This document shows positions 1-7,401 of a DNA stretch of 23,416 nt, one piece after another. The position numbers were made by a program, and so were the translations under genes. The notes below the pieces were generated by a model. It was not told the origin of the DNA. It did no database searches and saw nothing but the letters and a program-made list of their open reading frames with translations. Source of the stretch: CALGFH01 sp036003705 (GTDB taxonomy: Bacteria > Actinomycetota > CALGFH01). The number at the start of each line of letters is the position of its first letter. Position 1 is the stretch's first letter. The stretch is from the NCBI GenBank assembly GCA_036003705.1, contig DASYSE010000031.1:1-23416 (forward strand), read 5' to 3'.

Positions 1-638
1 CGGGTCAGCTCGGCCAGGGCGGCCGTGCCGTAGACGAAGAACCCGACCACCAGCGGCCCCACGATGTAGCCCCACCAGCCCTGGCGCTCCACGATCACGG
101 CCAGGTCGGCCGACCCGGCCTGCATGGCCACCGCGGCCGCGGCCAGCACCAGCGGCAGCTCGTAGGCGATCAGCTGGGCGGCGGCCCGGATCCCGCCCAT
201 CAGCGAGTACTTGTTGGCGCTGGACCAGGCGGCCATCAGGACCCCGATGACGCTGACGCTGGACAGGGCCAGGGTGACGAACAGGCCGACGTCGGAGGGG
301 ATCGGGACCAGGTTGGGGCCGGAGGGGATGAAGCCGAAGACCAGGATGGCCGGGATCAGGGCGACCGCCGGGGCGAGGGCGAACACCCACTTGTCGGCCG
401 CCCGCGGGATGATCGACTCCTTCTGGACGAACTTGATCCCGTCGGCCACCAGCTGGAGCACGCCGTGGAAGCGGCCGGCCTCCATCGGCCCCACCCTGGC
501 CTGCATGTGGGCCATGACCTTGTGCTCCATGTACCCGACGACCAGGGGGAAGGTCAGGAAGATGACCAGGATGGCCAGCACCTTGACCGGCATCAGCACC
601 CAGTAGCCGTCGAGCAGGTCGCGGGCGGCGTCGATCAC
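1..638 (-). CDS. nuoH2: NADH-quinone oxidoreductase subunit H, second cluster (partial, 3' end outside window)
   Basis: Membrane subunit that joins the quinone-reducing peripheral arm to the proton-pumping arm of complex I and forms part of the quinone chamber. The 212 visible codons contain the family hallmark HMQARVGPMEAGRFHGVLQL, then VADGIKFVQKE, and later NKYSLMGGIRAAAQ and IAYELPLVLA; several hydrophobic helices are visible. The GTG start at 638-636 overlaps the stop of the upstream nuoD2 by 4 bp (GTGA), so translation is probably coupled. The reading frame runs off the left edge without a stop, so the C-terminal half, including the loop with the conserved acidic residues, is not seen. 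The sequence differs clearly from the other NuoH in this window (16634-17782), so it is a diverged paralogue and not a recent copy. Function is certain at family level; assignment to a second complex rests on the neighbours. Confidence 0.93.
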   Translation of the reverse strand, partial: MIDAARDLLDGYWVLMPVKVLAILVIFLTFPLVVGYMEHKVMAHMQARVGPMEAGRFHGVLQLVADGIKFVQKESIIPRAADKWVFALAPAVALIPAILVFGFIPSGPNLVPIPSDVGLFVTLALSSVSVIGVLMAAWSSANKYSLMGGIRAAAQLIAYELPLVLAAAAVAMQAGSADLAVIVERQGWWGYIVGPLVVGFFVYGTAALAELT

Positions 639-1822
639 CGGTCGATGTCCCCCACGATGAAGAACATCGAGCCCATCACCGCGATCATGTCGGGCACAAG
701 GGTTCCTTTGAGGAGATACGGCAGGGACGAGATGTTGTTGAACGACGGCGTGCGCATCTTGAACCGCCAGGGGGTCTTCTCGCCGTGGGACACCATGTAG
801 TAGGAGAGCTGGCCGAGCGGCGCCTCGCTGCGCACGTAGGCGTGCCCCTGGGGAGTCCGGACCACCTTGGGCAGCTTGACGTTCACCGGCCCGGGTGGGA
901 TCCGCTCGTTGACCTGCTCGATGATCCTGAGCGACTCCCTGATCCGGGCGATCAGCGTGGCGTAGCGGTCGTAGCAGTCGCCGTTGCGCCCCGTGGGCAC
1001 GTCGAACTCGACCTGGTCGTAGAACAGGTACGGCTCGGTCTTGCGCGAGTCCTCGGGCACCCCGGCCGCCTGCAGCGGCGCCCCGCTGACCCCGTAGGAG
1101 CAGGCGACGTCGGCCGGGAGCACCCCGATGCCCTTGGTCCGGGCGGCGAAGATCTCGTTGCCGAGGACCAGGTCGTCGTATTCCTTGAGGCGCTCGCGCA
1201 TCCGTGAGACCAGGTCGCGGGACATGTCGATCGCGCCCCGGGGCAGGTCCTGCTTGAGGCCGCCGACCCGGCAGTAGGTGAGGTGCAGGCGGCCGCCGGT
1301 GACCCACTCCATCAGGGCCTGGATCTCCTCCCGCTCCCGGAAGGCGTAGAACATCGGCGTGATCGCGCCCAGCTCCAGCGGGTAGGAGCCGACGAACATC
1401 AGGTGGTTGAGGATCCTGGTCCATTCGGCCATCAGCATCCGGATCCAGGTCGCCCGCTCGGGCACCTCCAGGTTCATCTGCTTCTCGACCACCAGGGCGA
1501 CGCCCAGCTCGTTGCAGATCGACGACACCCAGTCGTGCCGGTTGACCAGGGCGATGATCTGCCGGAAGTCGCGGTACTCGGCCAGCTTCTCGAACGAGCG
1601 GTGCATGTAGCCGATCACCGGCTGGGCGTCCTCGATCATCTCACCGTCGAGCGTGACCAGCACCCGCAGGACCCCGTGGGTGGCCGGGTGCTGGGGGCCG
1701 ACGTTCAGGGTCATGTCCTGGGTGTGCAGCTCCCGGTCGGCCTTGTCGCGCACGATGATGCCGACGCCGGTGCCGTCGGCGGCCTGGAAGGCCGCGCCAC
1801 CGCGCTCGAGCTCGGTCGCCAC
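635..1822 (-). CDS. nuoD2: NADH-quinone oxidoreductase subunit D, second cluster
   Basis: 49-kDa-type subunit of complex I, which forms the quinone site with NuoB and NuoH. The 395-residue protein has GPQHPATHGVLRV (residues 42-54) with both histidines of the quinone-site loop, HRSFEKLAEYRDFRQ, VNRHDWVSS and the C-terminal VPDMIAVMGSMFF, ending in DIDR. The GTG start at 1822 is chosen because it follows GGGGGAG by a normal spacing and lies 2 nt after the nuoC2 stop; an upstream extension of the frame only reads through nuoC2 in the wrong phase. Where the other NuoD of this window has MDYLAP, this one has HDWVSS: Trp98 stands where complex I has a conserved quinone-contacting Tyr. The next gene is nuoH2, so nuoE, F and G are missing from the expected position. 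Confidence 0.95.
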   Translation of the reverse strand: MATELERGGAAFQAADGTGVGIIVRDKADRELHTQDMTLNVGPQHPATHGVLRVLVTLDGEMIEDAQPVIGYMHRSFEKLAEYRDFRQIIALVNRHDWVSSICNELGVALVVEKQMNLEVPERATWIRMLMAEWTRILNHLMFVGSYPLELGAITPMFYAFREREEIQALMEWVTGGRLHLTYCRVGGLKQDLPRGAIDMSRDLVSRMRERLKEYDDLVLGNEIFAARTKGIGVLPADVACSYGVSGAPLQAAGVPEDSRKTEPYLFYDQVEFDVPTGRNGDCYDRYATLIARIRESLRIIEQVNERIPPGPVNVKLPKVVRTPQGHAYVRSEAPLGQLSYYMVSHGEKTPWRFKMRTPSFNNISSLPYLLKGTLVPDMIAVMGSMFFIVGDIDR

Positions 1823-1824
1823 CG

Positions 1825-2355
1825 CTACTCCCCCGGTTCCTTGGCTCCCGGCCAGGGCTTGGCTTCCCTGGTCAGCAGGGCGAACTCCTTGCGCAGCGGG
1901 AAGCCCTCGAACTCCTCCGGCAGCAGCAGCTTGGCCAGGTTGGGGTGGCCGTCGAAGCCGATCCCGAACAGCTCGGCCGTCTCCCGCTCGTGCCAGTCGG
2001 CACCGGCCCACAGGTCGTGGACGGTGGGCAGGCGGCCGCCCTCCCGCGGCACGACCGTCCGCACCTGCAGGTGGTGGCGGTGGCTGGTCGAGTAGACGTG
2101 CAGGACCACGCCGATGCCCTCGGCCTCCTCGTCGACCCCGCAGAGGAAGTCGAAGAAGTTGCAGACCAGGTCCGGCCCGTGCCGGGCCAGCTCGGCCACC
2201 CTGCGCCAGTCGCCAGGGGCGACGGTGGCGGTGAGCAGCCCGTAGGCGATCTCGGCGCGGATCCCTCCGACTGGGGCACCCCCTTGGGGTTGCCCGGACC
2301 CCTCCGCCTCACCCAGCTCCGCGACCAGATGGTCGCGCATGGCCTGGGCGTCCAC
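1825..2355 (-). CDS. nuoC2: NADH-quinone oxidoreductase subunit C, second cluster
   Basis: 30-kDa-type peripheral-arm subunit that packs against NuoD, B and I and carries no cofactor. The 176-residue protein carries the family signature HERETAELFGIGFDGHPN followed by LLLPEEFEGFPLRKEF. The GTG start at 2355-2353 shares one base with the nuoB2 stop (TAGTG), so the two are likely translationally coupled; nuoD2 follows after 2 nt. Residues about 17-30 (AEGSGQPQGGAPVG) are a Gly/Pro/Gln linker encoded by a GC-rich palindromic repeat that also occurs between nuoG and nuoH, which suggests an in-frame insertion into the N-terminal region. NuoC and NuoD are separate genes here, unlike the fused NuoCD of enterobacteria. 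Confidence 0.94.
   Translation of the reverse strand: MDAQAMRDHLVAELGEAEGSGQPQGGAPVGGIRAEIAYGLLTATVAPGDWRRVAELARHGPDLVCNFFDFLCGVDEEAEGIGVVLHVYSTSHRHHLQVRTVVPREGGRLPTVHDLWAGADWHERETAELFGIGFDGHPNLAKLLLPEEFEGFPLRKEFALLTREAKPWPGAKEPGE
2273..2306 (-). repeat. GC-rich palindromic repeat, copy 1, inside nuoC2
   Basis: Read on the minus strand it contains GGGGTCCGGG, then AACCCCAAGGGGG, then TGCCCC. GGGCA and TGCCC at the edges and CCCC/GGGG in the centre pair into one imperfect hairpin with a single A-G mismatch. About 28 of 31 positions match the copy at 17784-17818. It is read in frame within nuoC2 as a Gly/Pro/Gln linker. Confidence 0.6.
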
Positions 2356-2876
2356 TAGGCGTCAGCCCCTACCACGATCGGCTCCGGCCGCTCCTCGCCG
2401 TTGGCGTAGCGCTGCTTCAGCGACTCCGAGCCGATCCGTTCCTGGAGCTTCATGATCCCGTGGAGCAGCGCCTCGGGGCGCGGCGGGCAGCCGGGGACGT
2501 AGACGTCGACCGGGATGATCTGGTCGACGCCCTTGGTGACCGAGTAGGAGTCCCAGTAGGGGCCGCCGCAGTTGGAGCAGGAGCCGAACGAGATCACGTA
2601 CTTGGGCTCCGGCATCTCCTGGTACAGACGCTGGATGGCCGGGGCCATCTTGTCGGTGAGGGTGCCGGACACGACCAGCAGGTCGGCCTGCCTCGGGCCG
2701 TGGGCGAACGGGATCACCCCGAGCCGGATGAAGTCGTGGCGGGCCATCGAGGTGGCGATGAACTCGATGGCGCAGCAGGCCAGCCCGAAGTTGAACACCC
2801 ACAGCGAGTACTTGCGGCCCCAGTTGAACACGAACTTGATCGGTTGTGGCAGCTCCACCGAGTCGACTAGGCCCAC
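2355..2876 (-). CDS. nuoB2: NADH-quinone oxidoreductase subunit B, second cluster
   Basis: PSST-type subunit that carries the terminal [4Fe-4S] cluster N2, the direct electron donor to quinone. The 173-residue protein has the tandem cysteines in GLACCAIEF (Cys34, Cys35), GSCSNCGGPY (Cys100) and VPGCPPRPEA (Cys130), together the four N2 ligands. An additional cysteine, Cys103, lies three residues after the third ligand, where many NuoB proteins have Ser, Gly or another residue. The GTG start at 2876 gives an N-terminus MGLVDSVELP of normal length; the open frame extends further upstream only as a shadow of nuoA2. It overlaps the nuoA2 stop by 10 bp and shares one base with nuoC2. Confidence 0.95.
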   Translation of the reverse strand: MGLVDSVELPQPIKFVFNWGRKYSLWVFNFGLACCAIEFIATSMARHDFIRLGVIPFAHGPRQADLLVVSGTLTDKMAPAIQRLYQEMPEPKYVISFGSCSNCGGPYWDSYSVTKGVDQIIPVDVYVPGCPPRPEALLHGIMKLQERIGSESLKQRYANGEERPEPIVVGADA

Positions 2877-3232
2877 CTGAGGACCCCCTTCTTGAACGCG
2901 TAGAGGAGGCCGATGGCGAGCACTCCGATGAACACGACCATCTCCCAGAACGCGGCCACCCCGATGTCGGCGAAGACCAGCGCCCACGGGAACAGGAACA
3001 CGCTCTCCACGTCGAAGATGACGAACAGGAACGCGAACACGTAGTAGCGAATCTGGGTCTGCGACCACGCGTTGCCCACGGGGTCCATGCCGCTCTCGTA
3101 GGTGGTGAGCTTGCCAGCCGTTGGCCGGCTGGGTCGAAGTATCCGGTTAGCGCCAAATGCGACCACCAGGAAGGCGATCGAGAGCACCAGAAGGGCGGCG
3201 AACGTGCCGTAGGCCTGGAAATACGCGGTCAT
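2867..3232 (-). CDS. nuoA2: NADH-quinone oxidoreductase subunit A, second cluster
   Basis: Small three-helix membrane subunit at the junction of the peripheral and membrane arms. The 121-residue protein has three hydrophobic segments, the conserved cytoplasmic-loop sequence TTYESGMDPVGNAWSQ followed by IRYYVFAFLFVIFDVES, and ends in LYAFKKGVLRWA. The ATG at 3232 gives a typical N-terminus (MTAYFQAYG); a GTG at 3259 would add nine residues, but a good -10-like hexamer lies between the two. There is no clear Shine-Dalgarno before 3232, consistent with a leaderless or nearly leaderless mRNA. It is the first gene of the second nuo cluster and is divergent from the histidine kinase gene. Confidence 0.93.
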   Translation of the reverse strand: MTAYFQAYGTFAALLVLSIAFLVVAFGANRILRPSRPTAGKLTTYESGMDPVGNAWSQTQIRYYVFAFLFVIFDVESVFLFPWALVFADIGVAAFWEMVVFIGVLAIGLLYAFKKGVLRWA

Positions 3233-3242
3233 AGGTGACGCG

Positions 3243-3273
3243 ATTCTAGTCCAGTGCACCGGTGGGCGGCCAA
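3243..3273 (-). promoter_or_regulatory. Candidate promoter of the second nuo cluster
   Basis: On the minus strand TTGGCC (3273-3268) and TAGAAT (3248-3243) are separated by 19 nt. Transcription would begin around 3236, about four bases before the nuoA2 ATG, giving a nearly leaderless message. The 19-nt spacer contains the perfect palindrome CACCGGTG (3257-3264). The -10 is good and the -35 is weak, so this is a suggestion from sequence only. Confidence 0.33.
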
Positions 3274-3311
3274 GCTCAAACCCGTGGCCAGGCGCGCCGA
3301 CCTCTGTAGGG

Positions 3312-4898
3312 ATGAGGGGAACGGTGTGGAAGGCCTACCTGGGTGCCGGCGCGCTCGCGACCGGGGTCTACTACCTGCTGCCCGACGCCGCCGGAGCGGT
3401 GCTGAACGTCGTGGTCGGCGCCTCGGCGGTGATCGCCATCGCCGCCGGGATCGCCTGGCACGGGCCGCCCAGACGGCTGGCCTGGTGGCTGATCGCGGCC
3501 GCTCAGGGCCTGTTCGTGGCCGGCGACGCGCTGTTCTCGGTCAACCAGCTGATCCTCGAGATCGAGCCGTTCCCGTCGCTGGCCGACGCGTTCTACCTCG
3601 CCGGCTACCCGGTGCTGGCCACCGGCCTGGCCCTGCTGGCCCTCAGCCGCTCCGCCAGGCGCGACTGGGCGGGGGTGACCGACGCGGCCATCATCGCCAT
3701 CGGGTTCGGGCTGCTGTCCTGGGTGCTGGTCATGGTCCCCTACTTCCATGACCCGTCCCTCGGCATGGTCGAGCTGCTCGTCTCGCTGGCCTATCCGGTC
3801 GGGGACGTGCTGCTGCTGGCACTGGCCGCCCGGCTGGCCACCGCCCCGGGCCGGCGCACGCTGTCGTTCCGGCTGCTGATCACCAGCCTGGCCGTGACCA
3901 TGGCCGCGGACACGCTGTTCTCGGTGCTCGCCCTGAGCGGTGCCGACACCATGGTCACCGACGGCGGCTACCTGGTCGCCTACCTGCTGCTGGGCGCGTC
4001 CGCCCTGCACCCGTCGATGCCACGGCTGTCCCACCCGGCCCTGCGGCGGCGGGTCCGCCTGAGCCGGTGGCGGCTGCTGGCCATGGGCGCGGCCGCCCTG
4101 GTCGCCCCGGCGCTGCTGATCATCCAGCGGCTGCAGGGCAGCGACATCGAGGTCGCCGCCATCGCCGGCGCCTGGGCAGTCCTGTTCGTGCTGATCATGG
4201 TCCGCATGGCCGGGCTGGTGCGCGAGATCGAGCGGGCGGAGGCCGAGCGCCGGCGCCTGCTCGACCGGACCGTGCAGGCGGGTGAGCAGGAGCGCATCCA
4301 CATCGCCGCCGAGCTCCACGACGGCCCCATCCAGCGCCTGGCGGTGCTCTCCTACGACCTGGAACGGGCCAAGCAACGGATGCTGAGCGCGAACCCGGCG
4401 GCCGTGGCCAGGCTCGAGCACGCCCAGACCGCGCTCTCCACCGAGATCCACGCGCTGCGGGAGCTGATGGCGTCGCTGCGGCCGCCGGCGCTGGACGAGG
4501 TCGGCCTGGAGGCCGCCCTGCAGGACCATGTCGGCGCCTTTGCCCGCCGCTCCGGCGTCGACTGCTCGGTGCGGGTGTCGCTGGCCGGCCGGCTCGAGCC
4601 CGAGCTGGAGACGATCGTCTACCGGGTGACCCAGGAGGCGTTGCTGAACGTGGCAAGGCACGCCTCCGCCGGCCGCCTCTGGCTCGACCTGCACGGGGTC
4701 GGCGACCGGGTGGACCTGTGCATCCGCGATGACGGGGTCGGCTTCGACCCGTTCACCGGCTCGACCCCGGACCAGGACGGCCACTTCGGCCTCATCGGCA
4801 TGCGGGAACGGGTCGAGATGGCCGGCGGCCACTTCCAGCTCGACACCCGCCCCGGCGCCGGCGTCGTGCTGCGGGCCGTCTTTCAAGTTGCGGCCTAG
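3312..4898 (+). CDS. Membrane-bound sensor histidine kinase (HisKA_3 / NarX-DesK type)
   Basis: Two-component sensor kinase of up to 528 residues. Residues about 8-305 hold some eight or nine hydrophobic segments, including LFVAGDALFSVNQLI and SLADAFYLAGYPVLATGL, a membrane-sensor pattern I associate with actinobacterial GGDEF/EAL proteins. After a charged linker (REIERAEAERRR) comes the dimerisation/phosphoacceptor box AAELHDGPIQRL with His336, then the ATPase domain: N-box QEALLNVARHA (Asn446), G1 box DDGVGFD (473-479) and G2 box GHFGLIGMRER. These are the features of kinases that pair with NarL/LuxR-type regulators, but no response regulator gene is adjacent, so the partner is unknown. An alternative start is the GTG at 3324, better spaced from GAGGGGA. 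It is divergent from nuoA2 and upstream of the pot genes in the same direction. The signal sensed cannot be read from the sequence. Confidence 0.92.
   Translation: MRGTVWKAYLGAGALATGVYYLLPDAAGAVLNVVVGASAVIAIAAGIAWHGPPRRLAWWLIAAAQGLFVAGDALFSVNQLILEIEPFPSLADAFYLAGYPVLATGLALLALSRSARRDWAGVTDAAIIAIGFGLLSWVLVMVPYFHDPSLGMVELLVSLAYPVGDVLLLALAARLATAPGRRTLSFRLLITSLAVTMAADTLFSVLALSGADTMVTDGGYLVAYLLLGASALHPSMPRLSHPALRRRVRLSRWRLLAMGAAALVAPALLIIQRLQGSDIEVAAIAGAWAVLFVLIMVRMAGLVREIERAEAERRRLLDRTVQAGEQERIHIAAELHDGPIQRLAVLSYDLERAKQRMLSANPAAVARLEHAQTALSTEIHALRELMASLRPPALDEVGLEAALQDHVGAFARRSGVDCSVRVSLAGRLEPELETIVYRVTQEALLNVARHASAGRLWLDLHGVGDRVDLCIRDDGVGFDPFTGSTPDQDGHFGLIGMRERVEMAGGHFQLDTRPGAGVVLRAVFQVAA
3314..3320 (+). 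promoter_or_regulatory. Shine-Dalgarno that favours a GTG start for the kinase
   Basis: GAGGGGA lies 3 nt before an in-frame GTG at 3324-3326, whereas the ATG at 3312 has only GTAGGG directly abutting it with no spacer. If the GTG is used the kinase is four residues shorter. Confidence 0.4.
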
Positions 4899-5121
4899 CG
4901 CAGCGGTCATGTGTCCGGCGCCGCCTGCAGCGTCGACCATCGGTGCAGCCCTGGAGCTTGCGCGACGCCAACCTCGGCCACGCGACTCCCTCGAACCCGG
5001 ATGCTTGGCCGGTATTCTGGCTCGGGCCGGCCGCGGGGTTGTACGAACCGGCAAGGCAACTATGCGGGCTTGGCCAGACTGTGAAGATGCTTCGAGCCGT
5101 CCCACCGCGTACGGTTTGCCA

Positions 5122-6189
5122 ATGAGCGACCCGAGCAACCAGATCGCCGTCCGGCTCCGCGGGCTGACCAAGCGGTACGGCCAGGTCACCGCCGTCGACG
5201 GCATCGACCTGGACATCCGCGAGGGCGAGCTGCTCACCCTGCTGGGCCCGTCGGGGTCGGGCAAGACCACCATCCTGCGCATGGTCGCGGGCTTCGAGCT
5301 GCCCACCGAGGGCACCGTCCACCTGGGCCCGGTGGACGTCACCGCCAAGCCCCCGTTCGAGCGCGACGTCAACACCGTGTTCCAGGACTACGCGCTCTTC
5401 CCGCACATGAACGTGGCCGACAACGTCGGCTACGGCCTGCGCGTGCGCAAGGTTCCGCGGGCCGAGCGCCGGGAGCGGGTCGGGGCCGCCCTGGCCCAGG
5501 TCCGCCTGGAGCGGTTCGGCGACCGCCGGCCCACCCAGCTCTCCGGCGGCCAGCGCCAGCGGGTCGCCCTTGCCCGCGCGCTGGTCAACCGCCCGAAGGT
5601 GCTGCTGCTGGACGAGCCGCTGGGGGCGCTGGACCGCCAGCTCCGCCAGGAGATGCAGGTCGAGCTGAAGGCCATCCAGGCCGAGGTCGGGATCACCTTC
5701 GTGGTCGTGACCCACGACCAGGAGGAGGCCCTGACCATGAGCGACCGTGTCGCCGTGCTCCGGGACGGCCGGATCGAGCAGGTCGGCGAGCCCGCCCTGG
5801 TCTACGAGCGGCCGGCCAACCCGTTCGTGGCCGGGTTCATCGGCACCTCCAACGTGCTCGCCGGCCAGGCGGCGGCCGAGCTGGTGGGTGAGCCGGCCAC
5901 GTTCACCGTGCGGCCCGAGAAGATCCACCTGCTGGACGCCGGGGCCGAGGCGCCGCCCGGTCACTGCCAGGCCGCCGGGACCGTCCGGGACGTCGCCTAC
6001 GCCGGTCCGGTCACCCGCCTGACCGTCCGGCTCGACGTCGGCGCCGAGCTGGTCGTGCTGCAGCAGAACCTGTCCACCACCTCGGCCGAGGTTGCCGCGC
6101 TCGCCGGCAGCCGGGTCAAGCTGTTTTGGCGGCCCGAGCACAATTTCCGTCTATCCCCGGCCCCGGTGCCGGCATCCGCAGGAGGGTGA
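5122..6189 (+). CDS. potA: Polyamine-type ABC transporter ATP-binding protein
   Basis: Cytoplasmic ATPase that powers import through the two permeases encoded downstream. The 355-residue protein has Walker A GPSGSGKT (42-49), Q-loop VFQDYALFPHM (Gln88), signature LSGGQRQ (140-146), Walker B LLLDEP (161-166), D-loop GALD and H-loop THD (His198), followed by a C-terminal TOBE-like domain from about residue 260. The Q-loop wording and overall length match the PotA/spermidine-putrescine family. The ATG at 5122 is used since it begins the domain normally; longer frames upstream read through the preceding gene in another phase. No Shine-Dalgarno precedes it. The 223-bp gap after the kinase gene holds weak promoter-like pairs (e.g. 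TTGTAC 5039, TATGCG 5061, 16-nt spacer) and no clear terminator. The stop lies two bases before the potD start. Substrate is inferred from family only. Confidence 0.93.
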   Translation: MSDPSNQIAVRLRGLTKRYGQVTAVDGIDLDIREGELLTLLGPSGSGKTTILRMVAGFELPTEGTVHLGPVDVTAKPPFERDVNTVFQDYALFPHMNVADNVGYGLRVRKVPRAERRERVGAALAQVRLERFGDRRPTQLSGGQRQRVALARALVNRPKVLLLDEPLGALDRQLRQEMQVELKAIQAEVGITFVVVTHDQEEALTMSDRVAVLRDGRIEQVGEPALVYERPANPFVAGFIGTSNVLAGQAAAELVGEPATFTVRPEKIHLLDAGAEAPPGHCQAAGTVRDVAYAGPVTRLTVRLDVGAELVVLQQNLSTTSAEVAALAGSRVKLFWRPEHNFRLSPAPVPASAGG

Positions 6190-6191
6190 CC

Positions 6192-7397
6192 ATGCGACCG
6201 AGAACAAGAACGCGGCTGCTCCCGCTGGCCCTGGCCGTGGCCCTGGTGGTCCTGGCCGGCTGCGGGTCCGACGAGCCGAGCAGCTCGTCCGGCGCCCCCC
6301 AGGGGTTCACCCCGCCCGAGGTGCCGATGCTGCAGGCCCTCGGTGATGGCGAGGGAAAGGTCAACCTGGTGGCCTGGGCCGGCTACGTCGAGGACGGGTC
6401 GACCGACCCCAAGGTCGACTGGGTGACGCCGTTCGAGAAGGCCACCGGCTGCCAGGTCAACGTGAAGGTGGCCGGCTCCTCGGACGAGATGGTCCAGCTG
6501 ATGAAGTCCGGACAGTACGACGCCGTCTCCGCCTCCGGCGACGCGTCCCTTCGGCTGATCGCCGGCGGCGACGTGGCCCCGGTCAACACCGACCTGGTCG
6601 AGAACTACGGCGACGTGTTCGAGGGCCTCAAGCTCAAGCCGTGGAACTCGGTCAACGGCAAGGCCTACGGCATCCCTCACGGCCGCGGGGCCAACCTGCT
6701 CATGTGGCGCACCGACCGGGTCAAGCCGGCCCCCGACTCCTGGAGCGTGGTGTTCGACCCCGCCTCCCCCTACAAGGGCAAGATCACCGCCTACGACTCC
6801 CCCATCTACATCGCCGACGCCGCCCTCTACCTCAAGGCGACCAAGCCCGAGCTCGGCATCACCAACCCCTACGAGCTGGACGACAAGCAGTTCCAGGCCT
6901 CGGTGGACCTGCTGAAGCAGCAGGCGGGGCGGATCGGGGAGTACTGGAGCGACTACACCAAGGAGATCCAGGCCTTCAAGAGCGGCTCCAGCGTGGTCGG
7001 GACGACCTGGCAGATCATCGCCAACCTGGCCAAGGCCGACAAGGCGCCGGTCGAGGTGACCCTGCCCAAGGAGGGGAGCACCGGCTGGTCCGACACCTGG
7101 ATGGTCTCCTCCAAGGCCGCCCACCCCAACTGCGCCTACCGCTGGCTGGACCACATCATCTCGCCCAAGGCCAACGCCCAGGTGGCCGAGTGGTTCGGCG
7201 AGGCCCCCTCCAACCGCAAGTCCTGCCAGGAGACCGCCGACAAGCAGCACTGCGCCACCTTCCACGCCACCGACGAGAGCTACTTCGAGAAGGTGGCCTA
7301 CTGGACCACGCCGATCGCCGACTGCGGCGACAGCCGCGGCCGGGTCTGCAAGGACTACGCGGAGTGGACCAGGGCGTGGACGGAGATCAAGGGCTGA
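6192..7397 (+). CDS. potD: Polyamine-type ABC transporter substrate-binding lipoprotein
   Basis: Extracytoplasmic binding protein that delivers substrate to the PotB/PotC permease. The 401-residue protein starts with a basic n-region, a hydrophobic stretch and the lipobox LAGC (Cys24), so it should be lipid-anchored, followed by a Ser-rich linker. The mature part has a PotD-like order: NLVAWAGYVEDG, the Asp/Ala-rich YDAVSASGDAS, then AYGIPHGRGANLLMW and YKGKITAYDSP. Six further cysteines (87, 314, 345, 354, 378, 386) could form three disulfides. The ATG at 6192 has a strong GGAGGG at 6181-6186, which itself lies in the last codons of potA, so the two are coupled. It could bind a different cationic substrate; the sequence alone does not decide. 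Confidence 0.9.
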   Translation: MRPRTRTRLLPLALAVALVVLAGCGSDEPSSSSGAPQGFTPPEVPMLQALGDGEGKVNLVAWAGYVEDGSTDPKVDWVTPFEKATGCQVNVKVAGSSDEMVQLMKSGQYDAVSASGDASLRLIAGGDVAPVNTDLVENYGDVFEGLKLKPWNSVNGKAYGIPHGRGANLLMWRTDRVKPAPDSWSVVFDPASPYKGKITAYDSPIYIADAALYLKATKPELGITNPYELDDKQFQASVDLLKQQAGRIGEYWSDYTKEIQAFKSGSSVVGTTWQIIANLAKADKAPVEVTLPKEGSTGWSDTWMVSSKAAHPNCAYRWLDHIISPKANAQVAEWFGEAPSNRKSCQETADKQHCATFHATDESYFEKVAYWTTPIADCGDSRGRVCKDYAEWTRAWTEIKG

Positions 7398-7401
7398 GCC
7401 G

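Noticed and set aside
1..638. NuoH2 as a broken copy of NuoH
   Set aside because: The frame is open and the hallmark motifs are intact to the window edge; it is simply cut by the window.
4899..5121. A small gene or RNA in the kinase-potA gap
   Set aside because: The short frames there have no ribosome site or recognisable product, and no tRNA or stable fold is evident; only weak promoter-like hexamers.
3276..5375. A 699-codon open frame on the minus strand opposite the kinase and potA
   Set aside because: The product is Gly/Arg/Gln/His-rich with no domain, and both genes on the plus strand have full catalytic motifs. It is a GC-driven shadow.
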